64,000 nt of DNA from Viscum album (taxonomy: Eukaryota > Streptophyta > Magnoliopsida > Santalales > Viscaceae): assembly GCA_963277665.1 (NCBI GenBank), contig OY728136.1:804971123-805035122 (forward strand), written 5' to 3'. Position numbers and translations under genes: made by a program. The stretch's first letter is position 1. Each line of letters starts with the position of its first letter. The notes below the pieces were generated by a model, which was given only the letters and a program-made list of their open reading frames with translations, had not been told where the DNA came from and made no database searches. Shown piece after piece: positions 37,408 through 49,619 of this stretch.

Positions 37408-37421
37408 TGGTATATGAGTGG
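37408..37421 (+). other. Primer-binding-site-like motif on the plus strand
   Basis: TGGTATATGAGTGG agrees in 9 of 12 bases with the start of the plant initiator tRNA-Met type primer site TGGTATCAGAGC. It follows CTAATCTAACAAA, comparable with an LTR end. It suggests the internal start of an unrecognised LTR element running right. Downstream no gag is readable before the duplication begins at 38,875. Confidence 0.35.
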
Positions 37422-38874
37422 TAGAGTCGTGTTATATTTGGAATATAATCATCCATCATCTAATTCACAATTAATATTAATTTTAATATTAATCTCATTT
37501 TTTTGATCACACAATTTATGATCATTTAAAATATTTTTAAACCCATTCATAAATAAAATATACATTGTATTGAAATATTTATTATAATATTTGATATCCC
37601 AATTCCATTAACATAGAGAAAAAAAAATTCTATTAATCCCATGACATATATAAATTATTTATTAACAACATTTATATGTGTTGGATAATTTTTTTATTTA
37701 ATAAGTAATCAATTAAAAATCTATAATCCCTTTTCATGATAATAATTTAAGGAAATTTCATCACAATTAATTATTCAACCCATCTTGAACAAAAAAAATT
37801 CCTATGAAAATTTCCTTCAATAAATTTATTTCATATATATTTGATATATTTATTTAAAACATAACCATTTTTTTATATTAACTATTTTTCACATAAAAAT
37901 TTTAATTTAGGATGAACTTATCAATGTCTACATTTTCTCAACTATAAGGGATTAAATGAAAAAATTGTAATTAGTTAAGAATTATATATTCATGTGTTTT
38001 TGTGCCAAAATATATTTAATATAAGTTCATTTCCACTATAACACGAATAACATTCATAAACAAGAAAATTCCCTCGATAAATTATTATTTAATCCTTATA
38101 TTATATAAAAAGGTATATTTAATTTTCAAGTTCCCTATTTAATGAAATTTGAAAAAACAATTATCTTAGACACTCTTATATATTCAATATACATTTTAAA
38201 AAATAAATCTAATTTCTCCATCATATTTTTATGAGACATTGTTTTTCCTTAACCACTAGAAACACTTAATTTAATTTCCAACCTTCTGTGTCTATAAAAT
38301 TTATCAATTTATTTTTTTGTTGGAAGGAATAATTTTCATCAAAATAATAAGGAACTTCATTATTAATTATTTATTTATTCTATGTTCGATACATTTATGT
38401 GTATCCATTAATACTACAAATATTTTCTCAACGCTATTGGAACATTCCCACACATCCATAATTGATTTAAGAAAATAATATATGAAAATAGTTTTGGGAA
38501 TATTTGATTCCATCATATAAAATAATTTTTTTAATATTATTACATAATTAATATATTATTTCTAAAATATTTATATATTTTACATTTCACAACATCAAAA
38601 ATATATAAATCTTAAAACTTTTTCGTCAAATAGAACACCTTTTCGAATAAAATATTTTCTCAACACCTGAGCATTTTAGGATATTTTCATGACATTTATA
38701 TAAAACTACATTTTTTATATTTTTCACTATAATATTAAATTTCACTTTTCATTATAAATTTAAATTCAGTTTAATCATATTTAAAATATTATTTACAACA
38801 TTAATTTATTAAATTATTTTGTTTTCACGATTTTTCCCAGAATTGGATTAACTTCTGGATCATGTTTTGTTTCG
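37422..38874. other. AT-rich spacer before the tandem duplication
   Basis: Nothing codes here. The sequence is close to 80% A and T, with many short A or T runs. The duplication border at 38,875 lies in the text GTTTTGTTTCGTCATCACTA; the matching junction at 52,206 has GTGTTTTTATTCATCACTA, so a few bases of shared sequence sit at the break. Confidence 0.5.
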
Positions 38875-40200
38875 TCATCACTATTGTTTTATTGAAAAAA
38901 ATATAATTCTTAAAATGATAAATATTTTATTATTTTGAACATAAAATAAATATTTTACCTTTTCAAATTAATATATTACATTTATAAATATATTAGCCAT
39001 AATTATCAAAAAAATTATTTAGAGACTCTTATTCGACACAATCACCCCCAATTACACTAGGTAACTTCATTATAAAATAAAATATTCTTTTAAAATTGAA
39101 ACAAGTTAGATAAAATATTCACAAATAATTTTTTCTTTGGTTATTACATTCATTATAATAAATGTGAATTATTTATCATTTTATATTTTAATAAAATTTT
39201 CTTCCAAATTTAACGAGAGCCCCCTTTTTCTTTTTTTTCTTTCACCAGTGTATTCATATATTGGAAATAAATATATTTTTTCTAATTAAAATTTACATTT
39301 TAATAATAATTTTTTTTTTATTTTATAATTTATCATATAATTATCATGATTATAAAATAAAAAAATATTGACTTTTTAATCATGATGGTTAAATGCATTT
39401 TAATTCAACTTATACAACTGAATTTTGAGTTGTTTCTTTTACATCATTGAGGTATAAAGTGCTTATATATAATGAAATATCATAATTAAAATTTAAAACA
39501 CTAATTTAAAATTAATTTTTAATTATATTATTATCCATAATGGAGTAAAATGTGATTTTTTTTTGCAATTTATTTTATTTAATTGTTCAATTAATTATAA
39601 AATTACAACCAATTTGTATGAAAAAGTTTTTAGTGTGTGAAAAACATATAAAAATATCATAAAGTGTTATATAATAATATTTTTCTTATAATATATATAT
39701 ATATATATTAATTAAAAAAATTATTAATTTATATAACTTAATAGAATAATCATTGATTATTTTTTTATTATTCATTATCTTAAATATTGTTTCCAAAAGT
39801 TTCAAACAAAAGGCCAATCAAATACATCATTCTAGGGTACACATGTTTTTTATGAATATCCCAATTCATGGGAAGGATTGCCTCTTCCAAATGGTCTTTT
39901 TAACCATTGATAAAAACTAATATATTGAGATCTTTTTAATGAGTTTATCATAGAATGAATCCAATGAACCATATTAGGTTTTCATCATCAATTTATTAGC
40001 TACAAAGTTTATCTGTATAGATATAAATTTTTTGTAAATGATAATTATTGTATAATTAAAATTTTGAAAATATAACTTCCAAATTTTTTTGAATATATTT
40101 CTTTTAGAATAAATTAAATTTCTACAACATCTTGTGATGTACGCAACATCAGGTTTAAACAAAACATGATACTATATGAAAATATTTTTAAAAAATATCC
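38875..40200. other. AT-rich start of copy A
   Basis: No gene is recognised. A minus-strand frame in the copy B counterpart (53,108-53,314, 68 codons) is broken in copy A and matches no family I can name. A TA microsatellite lies at 39,690-39,708. The minus-strand frame 39,974-40,162 is probably chance. Confidence 0.4.
39690..39708. repeat. TA microsatellite (copy A)
   Basis: About nine TA units. The same place in copy B has a longer run (53,020-53,045), a length change since the duplication. Confidence 0.8.
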
Positions 40201-43200
40201 ATTATAAATTAGATACTAAATTTAAATATATGAATATGTTACACAAGAATGTTATGTTTCTGTTTATTAGAAATAAAAATCAGAATCATTTAAAATAAAA
40301 AAAATGTTTCCCAAAGAAACTCTATTTTTTTTCTAAAATATGGTTTAGTTTTTCTTCAAGAAAATAATCTAAAATTAATTTTTACTACTTTTTTATATTT
40401 AATTTTATAATATTAACTTCATTTAAAATATTATAATATAAAAATTATCTTATGATTATTTTTTCGGTTTTTTTTAAAATTATTATTTTAAAATGATTAT
40501 TGAAAAACACATAAATTTACATGAAAACCCATTTTAATTATAATTATTTGTTTAGTTAAATTATATATAGAAAATATTTATGTTAAAATTAGTCTAATGA
40601 CATATTAATTAATTATTTATATGACATTTGAATTATTTTCATATTAAATTTTGATAAAAAATGCTATATAATTTTGATAATATTTCTTTTGAAAGTATAG
40701 TTTCACATCACGTTTGAGGGGTTAATTTTCAATTAAAATTTCCCAATTCTGGAAATTTAAAATTTTAACAAGTATTAAATATTTTAAATGAAAATAATTT
40801 ATATTTTAAAATACGTTTATCATCATTTTTACCAAAATAAATTGTGAAAACATAAGAAAAGTAATTACCCCATATAAGGTAAAAATGGGATTACATTGGG
40901 GTTAAATAATACATATAAGGGTTATAATGAACTAATATATTGAATAAAATATTTTTTATGAAAATATTTGAACACTATAATGCATAATTTTAGAAGACAC
41001 TCTATTTTGGGACATTTTTTTTAATTATATAAACATGGGTACACATTTTCCTTTTGGAATATTACATCTATACCACTCTCTTAACTTATACAATGAAAGA
41101 ACATATCCTATCCTCTACACAACATAAAAAAATTTGATCATCTATTATTAACCCAAATATCATCCCAAAATCCATAATATCATACAAGGATCATTATATT
41201 GGTCATGAATGTAACATGTGAATGTGTTTATTGTAATGCTAACGATATTACCCAAATAAGAGGTGAGGTTTTTCAACAATATTTTTTATTTTATTTCTTC
41301 CTCTACATCCTTCAATTTTATTCATTCCATTATTATATAATTACATAAAAATATTACATATTTTGTTTTTTGTTATGTTTATTACATAAAACCATCCTCA
41401 CTTCCATAGAATGGGTTATGAAACCGTCATTTATGTGCACCACAGACTACTACGTTGGGAACTGATGTCATCTATTTATCCATTACCACCTCTCATAGTT
41501 GTGTATGATATTGTATCTAAATTAAATTTATGAAACCTATAACATAATAATAACATTTTTATTCATTATATCATATATAAAAAATTTACTTTCTATTATA
41601 CATTGTATATTATTACATCACTCATGTGTACTGTGAATTACTACCTCACAATGTGATGTGATTCATCATTCACTAATGCTTTATATATATGGTAATAATA
41701 ATAATTATAATGGTTATATTTAATAGAAATTAAATAATTATGATATTTATGAAATATTTCTCTCTATTTAATGTTAATATATCATTTTATTTTTTACATG
41801 TTCAATCACTGAAGATGATAATCACGTTCATGTGTGTGAGGAATGCCACTTTCCCAATGCAATGTGACTCTCTTTTCATCACCACACCAAATGGATGATA
41901 TATATAAGTCTATATAATGGGAATAAGGTGGTATTTATTATATTATTATAATTCTATAATTATGAAATAATAGATATCACTTTTTTATAATGATCATTGG
42001 AAAATAGAAGTGTTACTCATGCTTACATATGACATACCATCTCTACGATCACAATGTACATCATTTTTAAAAAAATTAATTATTTGAAAAATATGTATAA
42101 GTGGGTTATAAATATTATAATTATAAAATCATTTTCATTCTAGATATGATGAAATAATTACCACATAGATTAATATTCTACCTACCAATGTCATTTTTCA
42201 CCCATAAGTCAAATATCATCAAGACACCCTATGTAAACATAATTTATTATGTAATTTTATATAAAATAAAAATAATTGAAATAAATGAAATAGTAAACAT
42301 GAAAATATTTCTTATCCATGTAAATAATTTTCATTATTTTGTAATTTAGGATTATAAATAATTTTTGTGTAGAGTCATATTCAATGTAAGGGACTTCATC
42401 TCAATTTATTTTCATTGAGGAATATTTTATTGTTATAAACCTAATATATATTATATGGTGTGTGTACTACCACTTTGACAAGTAATATCATGATTCTATA
42501 ATAAGTCATGATATTTTGTGTTCTAATTTTAATTATTCCATCCATGTGGATTTGGCATGAATGTTACCTAGTAGTAACTAATTTCATTCCATTGGCTGAT
42601 ATTACTTCACTGATTTCCATTGATATTATAAGAAAATATGTATAATGAAATTATATTATATTGTAGATTATTTCATATTTTTCTAAGTGAATTTAATTGG
42701 GATAAATATAATCAATTTATTTACTAATTATCACATCAATGTTCTGATCATTATAAGGTACTTTTTCACAATTTCTACTTGTTGATAAATACAATATTGT
42801 TATTCACCTAATATAATTTACATTGAGTATATAATTTCACTTTTATATATAATATTATTATTAATTCAAACTTAATTATATTTAATGTTTCAATTTAAAC
42901 TATTTCACATTATTTGATTTGACTTAAAAATTATAAGTGGTAAAATCTATTATACAATACCACTTTCTTTTGTGATTAATAGATTTATCGTGAAAGAATC
43001 ACATTATTTTGATCATTTTCACTAGACATTACATTTATCTTAAATATTTTTTTTTATAAATTTGTATTATTATTTCTTGAACCACATTCCATTTTCTATA
43101 TATGGTGTATACTTTAAAAGTTATTTGATTAATTAGGAATTTATTTATTAATCATTTTTATTAATTCAATGCGGATATTTGATTGTAAAGAAAATTGTCA

Positions 43201-43854
43201 ATGATTTAAATAAAATATTAAATAAATAATTAATTCATTAAATATACATTGATGGGTGAGGTAATGAATTATATAACCCCTGGATTCATCAGTATGAATC
43301 GTGGTGAAAATCAAATGACAAAAGTAATGATATTTGAATTTATAGTTTAATCCATCACATAAAAGTCCATTGTTCAAGGATTATCATGATTAGTGAGATC
43401 ATGACATCCACAAATTAGGATTTTCTATTATTGATAATTATTTTATATTATTATGATTTTTTTATATTCATGTTATCGATTATTATATATTTTATTATCC
43501 ATGATATCTTTAAAGGGATATTATTTGTTGATGAATTTTATTGTCAGTTTATTGATTAAAGGTTTTTGTATTCTGTTATTTAACATTTCATATAGATTAT
43601 CCCATATATTATCATGATATTAAATTTTTTAAAATGGAATATGTTATTAGTTATTTTCTATTCCTTGATGATTTTTATTATTTAGTCAAGAAAGATTACA
43701 TTGTACATAACCTTTATTGGGAACATAATATCACCTTTATTATCTTTCTTTTCCACCTGAATATGAATTAGAAATATATGAATGGGTTTCAAAGGATGTA
43801 TATCATTTTTTATTTCTTATTATTATGTTTTATTTTCATTTAACAATGTTAAAT
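40200..43854 (+). mobile_element. Long 5' LTR of the plus-strand gypsy element (copy A)
   Basis: The segment is related to the reverse complement of the LTR at 14,859-19,239. The block GTAATTACCCC...GGTAAAAATGGGATTAC at 40,861-40,900 corresponds to that LTR near 17,990-17,880. The LTR motif like TGTGTACTGTGAATTACTACC is found here four to five times (41,434, 41,625, 41,831, 42,019 and 42,461). A primer-site-like GGGTATCATGA at about 43,854 may mark its end. Both borders are approximate. It is an inferred LTR, supported by the shared motifs and its place before the RT. Confidence 0.55.
41434..42500 (+). repeat. Phased LTR motif, steps of 189-206 bp (copy A)
   Basis: Copies of one motif (strongest at 41,625, 41,831 and 42,019) start at 41,434, 41,625, 41,831 and 42,019, with a further one at 42,461. 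Steps are 191, 206, 188 and 442. The motif is the reverse complement of the pair seen in the minus-strand LTRs. Copy B keeps it near 54,780, 54,971, 55,178, 55,370 and 55,803. The repeated block is better preserved than its surroundings. Confidence 0.6.
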
Positions 43855-44163
43855 GGGTATCATGAATTTATTTGGTTTTCTGAAACTGCTAAACTTATCT
43901 CTACATTAGTCTTTGACCATTTATATCAATCCCATTATAATAAAGCACACAACAACACTAGGATACTATGGTGAAGGTATCTAAAAATGGTATTCGAGTA
44001 ATTTTAGTTGAATCATTGAGAACTAAATTTAAGGGATAATAGATTATATAATATCAACCTATTATAAACATTGGGGATAAGAATTAAAGAAAAACCTAAT
44101 ATATTGGTAAGGAGTATATTATGTGGTTCTTCCTAGAAATAAATTTCTACTTAGATACTAAAA

Positions 44164-44385
44164 TTGGAATTAATTGTGCTTTATAAGTACCTAGGGGTAA
44201 CATATATTAATAAGTCACGTTTGGTTATATTAAATAGCCAACATGTTCATGATAGTGAGCCTTACAACACAACTTATTTTACACTCATAGAATATATTTT
44301 TAGGATAATTAATATTCCATTTACAAAATATTATATAGCATTCAAAAATAAATATATTCCCAAAGAAACCAAGATTAATATTTAA
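44164..44385 (+). other. Open frame of 73 codons kept in both duplicate copies
   Basis: It starts MELIVLYKYLGVTYINK and ends KYIPKETKINI; the copy B counterpart is 57,508-57,729, also 73 codons with no stop. It lies just before the RT of the plus-strand gypsy element, where protease is expected, but no retropepsin signature (D-S/T-G) is visible. It may be a remnant of the gag-protease region or chance. I do not recognise it. Confidence 0.3.
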
Positions 44386-44399
44386 ATTTTAAAAATGAA

Positions 44400-45480
44400 A
44401 AAAAATTACAAAAATAAGGAAATTGTGGGTGAAAATTATGATATAGAATTACATACCATTCAACCAGAAACCTCACCAGATGATACATGTCTACATCCAC
44501 CAAAAGCAGCTCAACTAAATGGGATTCATTAGTAATATGTGAATCCAAAATCTATTCGTAGAGAAGGTAATGCTGATACAGGGTATGTACCTATTATAGA
44601 AGAATACATTGATTAATTTCTTGTGGAATTACTAGGACATACCCCAGAATGTGATGTTTAGTTTCCTCTTAATTTATTCCCAAATTCAATAATAATATCA
44701 AAGACACCCAATATATTATAAAATGTAGAATTATTGGTGCTCAAAAATCAAATTGACGGTTTGGATGATAAATTATTTATTATCCAAATTTCATTGTATT
44801 GGGGAGCCCCTATTCTCTTTATTATGAATATTGATGGATCCATGATATAGTTCATTAATTATAAGGAAGTAATTATCCTATGATATAAAATAAGTATCCT
44901 TTTCCTAAAATTGATCAATTATTTTGTCAAATTCCCGAAGACCAATACATTTCAATGATATACATCATTCTAAGTATCATAATTAATTATTAAATAAAGA
45001 ATAAATTCTAATGAAATATTTACAAATGTTATTCTGACATTAAAATTTTATACTAATTCCAATTTTATTATAAATACACCCTCTATTTTTATTTCTAATA
45101 AATAGAGTATTCATTTTTTATATTGATTATTATTTTTTGGTATTCATTGATAATATATTGTTATTTTCTAAAATCTACTAGGACCCTAAGAATCAATTAT
45201 AGATAATTCATGAGACTCTTATAACTAAATAGTCTAATAATAAATGTATTAATTCTAGTTTTTTGCATCATGAAATTTATTTTCATCTCTATATTGACAT
45301 TATAGATGAAATTACAGTTGATCGTAGAATGAAAAAGGGCGTTAAATAATGGACAACACCAAAAAAACAAAACTGTTGTATGGTGATTCATTATTTTTTA
45401 CAGTACTATTGGTGATTCCATCATAATTTTTCCAAATTTGATACCCCATTAACAAACTTTATATATAATGGGGGTAATGT
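44400..45480 (+). pseudogene. Ty3/gypsy reverse transcriptase, copy A (dead)
   Basis: Blocks in order on the plus strand: IIEEYIDxFLVELLGHTPEC (RT N-terminal linker, about 44,600), YWGAPILFIMNIDGSM (about 44,795), YPFPKIDQLFCQI-like (about 44,900), VFIDNILLFSK at 45,140-45,172, EITVDRRMKKGVK and WTTPKK at about 45,310-45,365, and a following loop block ending FSKFDTPLTNF near 45,450. In the catalytic block, usually F-I-D-D, the second Asp is Asn (FIDN). Copy B has the same change, so it predates the duplication. Many stops and shifts are present; no functional product is possible. RT would have copied the element RNA into DNA. Confidence 0.85.
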
Positions 45481-45559
45481 TTATTTTTAAAAAGGAATGT
45501 GAAGAATTATTTTATAAACTAAATGGGATATTCTTATATGCTCTTATTTTGAATCTAAA

Positions 45560-46060
45560 ATCTTGAAATTAAGGTTTTGTGATAGATATTAATGTGTCAA
45601 ATATTATAACTAGTTATTTCCTATTGAAAAATGATAATTTTATATCATGTTCATCAACATAATTTATGTCACAAAAATAAAACTACCCAACCAACAATAT
45701 TGAGTAGGGAGTTCTAATATTTTCATTGAAGATATAAATACATTATCTCTGTAGTGAAAGGTGTTGAATATGTATGAACCTTAAGAGTGTGAAATATATA
45801 TTTTCATAAAAATATATCTGTATAAGGAAAATCTTATTTCTTGAGCTACCTATTGATTATGATTTCTCAATACACTACCACTAAGGTAAAACCAATAATA
45901 CAGTCGATACATTCAATATCAATGACCATAGTGATCTAACCAAAATGAATATTGAGATATATCCTTTATCCACATATCTAGTTATGATGTATATTATAAT
46001 TATTATAGATGATGATACATACCTATCTTTTCAAATTATTGAGAAAATTAGTTTATTCAA
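45560..46060 (+). pseudogene. Ty3/gypsy RNase H region, copy A (dead)
   Basis: The end of the RNase H domain is clear at about 45,846-45,930. The plus strand reads ELPIDYDFSIHYH, a stop, then GKTNNTVDTFN, which follows the family pattern L-L-K-D-Y-D-x-x-I-x-Y-H-P-G-K-x-N-x-V-A-D-A. The last catalytic Asp is present (VDT). Earlier RNase H blocks are too worn to place. The domain lies between RT and integrase, as in other Ty3/gypsy elements. Confidence 0.75.
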
Positions 46061-46099
46061 AATTATAATTTTTTTTCATTCTGATTATCATAAATTTTA

Positions 46100-47520
46100 G
46101 TTGAAAATTAAAGGTGTGAATTGTTGGAAATTAATAAACATTATTTATTTTAATATAGTGTCATTAAACATAGAATGAATATTATGTTTTCCATTTACAC
46201 CTGATATAAAAAGGGAATTAGTGGATTATGATCATATATCAAACTAATATATACAACATGATATCATAAATTTGTATATAGATATGAGGGAATACTTTTG
46301 GTGGGATTATGTGAAGATGGAAATTGTAGATGATGTTTCTATTTTTTTTGGTTTGAATGTAACTGAAATATATAATAAATCATCAAATGGGAGTCTTGAA
46401 ACCTCTAACAATTCCTATGCTAAAATGGTATGACATTATAATAGACATTATTATATGACTACTAAAGGATCCTATAAATAATGATGTGATATTTTTTATC
46501 ATTGACTGCTTATAAAATTCTTCATATTTCCTCATTATAAAAAAATTATAACCTTATGATCTCCTCATAAAGACCTATATTAATGATCTTTTTATAATTT
46601 AAGGAATATATCCTTCAATTTGGTTTGATATTTCCCCCCATTTTACACCTAAATTATTAAAAATTATTTTGAGGTGTCTTGATACTGGTCATCATTTGAG
46701 CACATCCTACCATTGTCAATCTAATAGATAGTTTTAAAGTACTATTTAGATAATAAAAGGGATGTTGAGTTCGTACTAACTTGACATTAAATGTATGCAG
46801 TACTATTATTTATATATGGTATTGTTTTACTTGAACAATATTATTTATTAATGTATTCAGATGGTTCAGAAAAATAATTATATGGAAAGGGTTTTCTTAC
46901 TCCAAAATGTTAGGATGATGTTGGTGAAAATAAAATTGAAGTTTAATAACATTTTAGTGGGAAAATTAAAATGGTAATGTTTATTTTGACTCATATTAAT
47001 AAATATCAATGTAGGAAACATAGTTATGCCAATAATGAGAGGAAAAATTTTGAATTCTAATTTTGAAATCATATCTTCTTGAACGTATCTCCCTAAAATG
47101 GTGTTATAAGGATCATTTAGAAAGGGAAAATAATCTCCTAGTACATCATGAACCTTAAAAAGCATGATATAATTGTATTTTTTTCTTAATGTTTGGAAAT
47201 TAGACCATATATTCTAATCGTACATGACAAATTTCATAATTCATTTTTAAGGAAGTACAAGCCATAACAAATGCATGTTCTAACCTCTGACTAAAATTGA
47301 GTTGGAAAATGATATATCATATTATGAAGAACCCAACCCAAATCATGATACAAGAGAGAAATTATGGAGGAATCAGATGAATTTTATTGTAAATGTACTT
47401 TATAGAAACCATAAAACATTGTAATAAACATCAGAATAAGATTTTGTTATGGAGATAAACATAATCAATCTTTTTAAAAGGCATTATGCTTGAAATTTTA
47501 AACTTTATTATTTATAGGAT
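46100..47520 (+). pseudogene. Ty3/gypsy integrase, copy A (dead)
   Basis: The zinc-binding part reads FTPDIKRELVDYDHISN, a stop, YIQHDI, then MREYFWWDYVKMEIVDD (about 46,195-46,335). The core begins DIIIDIII at about 46,430 (first Asp). It continues with FDISPHFTPKLLK, GHHLSTSYHCQSNR and a stop where Q/G-Q-S-E is expected, so the catalytic Glu codon is TAA here. The C-terminal part reads VMFILTHINKYQCRKHSYAN near 46,975 and later NHIFLNVSP, like the family's T-H-I-K-x-x-Q-x-R-x-K-S-Y-A-D. At least four frames are needed. In copy B the Glu codon is still GAA, so this loss is specific to copy A. Confidence 0.83.
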
Positions 47521-47532
47521 GGCATTATATGA

Positions 47533-47835
47533 GACCCAAATAACATAAAATTTATTTATTTATTAAAAAATATTATTTAATGGATAGATTTTTATGCATG
47601 AAAAAATTAGTTCAAAATTCATTCTTTATTAAAATAATATTTTACCATTTTCAGTATATCCCAACTATTAAATTAGAATGTTCAAATATAAGTGACTAAA
47701 TTAAGAAATATATATAGTTTACACTTTTTTTGGTCTTGAAAATTAACCATTGAAGAATAAGAAACATTCATTTGTTTGATAATTGATGGAAAAAAATAAA
47801 ATGTAAGAAGATTTGGAGGAACAATTTTTCAAGAA
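47533..47835 (+). repeat. Start of the 3' LTR of the plus-strand gypsy element (copy A)
   Basis: Just after the integrase a purine-rich AGGATGG is followed by TATATGAGACCCAAATAAC, which resembles the TGTAACACCCC-type LTR start of this group, and then by AT-rich text. Only about 300 bases resemble an LTR before the sequence changes character near 47,840. The rest of the LTR is lost or replaced. Tentative. Confidence 0.35.
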
Positions 47836-47839
47836 GGTG

Positions 47840-49617
47840 AAAAAAATAAAAAGGACAAAATGCCATGTACTAAGGCTCCCTATGCAGACAGTCACTCTTC
47901 ATGGTGGTCCACTACTCCACCACTCCAAAATTTCCCCATGAATAGAAATAGTTCAAATAAAGGGAAGATCTATGATTCCCTTTAATGATATAATGTTTCT
48001 TGCCAAAAGGGAAAGTGATATCCACCCCCACAAAATATATCCACCAATCTATATTGTTATTAGGAAAAGGTGGTGTCGCCGACTCTAAAAAATGAAATGA
48101 AGCCTTTTGTGGTTCCTGATGGGGATTTCACTGACCAAAAAGTCCTCCCACAGACTAAGTCCCCCTTAGGCATTCGAAAATGACCCCCACAACCATCGTG
48201 CATGAATGCATATAGCCGTATATTCCCTTCGCTTCACTATAAGTAGTATCCAATGGGAATATAAAAGAGTTCAATTAATCATTGGAATGGAGAAGTACTA
48301 AAGGTGTCAACCAATAGTATAAAAAATATGGACTCCATCGACAATTCCATTATGGTAAAACCCACCACATATAATTAAAGATGAAAAATAAACTTATTGG
48401 AATCTAGTGAACCCAATAATATTTTAATACGTACAATTGATGCGGGACATAACCAATGACCCCTTAGTAAACTAGAATCCTTCAAAACAAAGAGCTTTGT
48501 ATGTGAAACCCTTTCCCATGTATTAAATTCCTATGAGAACTGAACTTGACCCCATGTAGCATTTTGATACATGGATTAAAGCTCTCCCAACATAGTAAAG
48601 AAATATACAGATCAAACCTAGGTCTTCATACAACTATGGTATATGGACATCCCACTTACCTACATAGAATGAAACTAAAAGGAGGACACCACATTCCACG
48701 TAAGAATATGCTATGTGGAATGGGGTCTTATAGGCTGCTCTACTCTCTGGATCAAATCATTTCCTTTGGACTCACCATGACCCCAAACCCTTCTGAAAAC
48801 CATTCTAATTGAAATAACCCAAGGAATTTTAAAAATAAATGAATTGGTGGTAAAATCATAAGGTGCATCACTATTCCATTTTTGAGTAAATATACCAATG
48901 TTAAGTAGAGTCAGGTGGGATACCCCAATAGAGAGGAGGGCCCTTAGAACAACCTGAAGTCTATATTCCCATTTAATGAGGGTTCTGAACATGGGGTGCT
49001 AATGTGAACCTACATGTTCTAGTAAGGGGAACTATTGGCCATTCCCATTGATGAAGGACAGTATTGAGCATTCTTCTCTTTTCCTTGGAATCGAATTTAG
49101 GTAACTTCTTCTAAGGTAATCCCTTATACTTTCTTATGGGTGGTGGTGCTCTTGAACATATTATCCTCCTCTAGGTATGTATTCTGATAGATCAATAAAT
49201 ATGACTACCGAGACATGAAAAGAAGAGATAAAATAGGCAAACTCAAACCCACCTCTACCCCCCTTTAGCTCTATAACTATCCATATGTCGATAAGGTGAT
49301 ATCGTGTGTTCATTATATTTATTAATTCTTCGTATTTCTCACACCAAGCATGGGTAACATGGGATAGGAGTTTCGTGGTGATCATAACATCTACAGTATC
49401 CCAATTAATATAATGGAAAACATACAGGCTTAAGCCCCAAAAAACTACAATAAAACTATTCCTCAATAGGGTATAGTCCCAGATCAAATCCCATCAAATA
49501 GGAAGCTCCCATAAATGAACCCCAATCATGACCCCATGATGGGAATCATCCAGAGAGTAAGTCATATCTAAAACAAAATTATGTGGGCTTTGATCCCCAA
49601 AAAACAAGGATAAATAT
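47840..49617. other. Unidentified 1.8-kb segment, less AT-rich, kept in both copies
   Basis: This segment differs from its AT-rich neighbours: it has more G and C and longer open frames. On the minus strand, one frame of 108 codons (49,161-49,487, start MIWDYTLLRNSFIVV) and one of 93 codons (48,711-48,992, containing KIPWVISIRMVFRRVWGHGE) lie in the same direction. Copy B (about 61,180-62,966) keeps related frames of 61-62 codons with shifts. No known domain is recognised. It may be a fragment of a retroelement coding or untranslated region, or captured host DNA. It ends exactly at the LTR border at 49,620. Confidence 0.4.
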
Positions 49618-49619
49618 GA

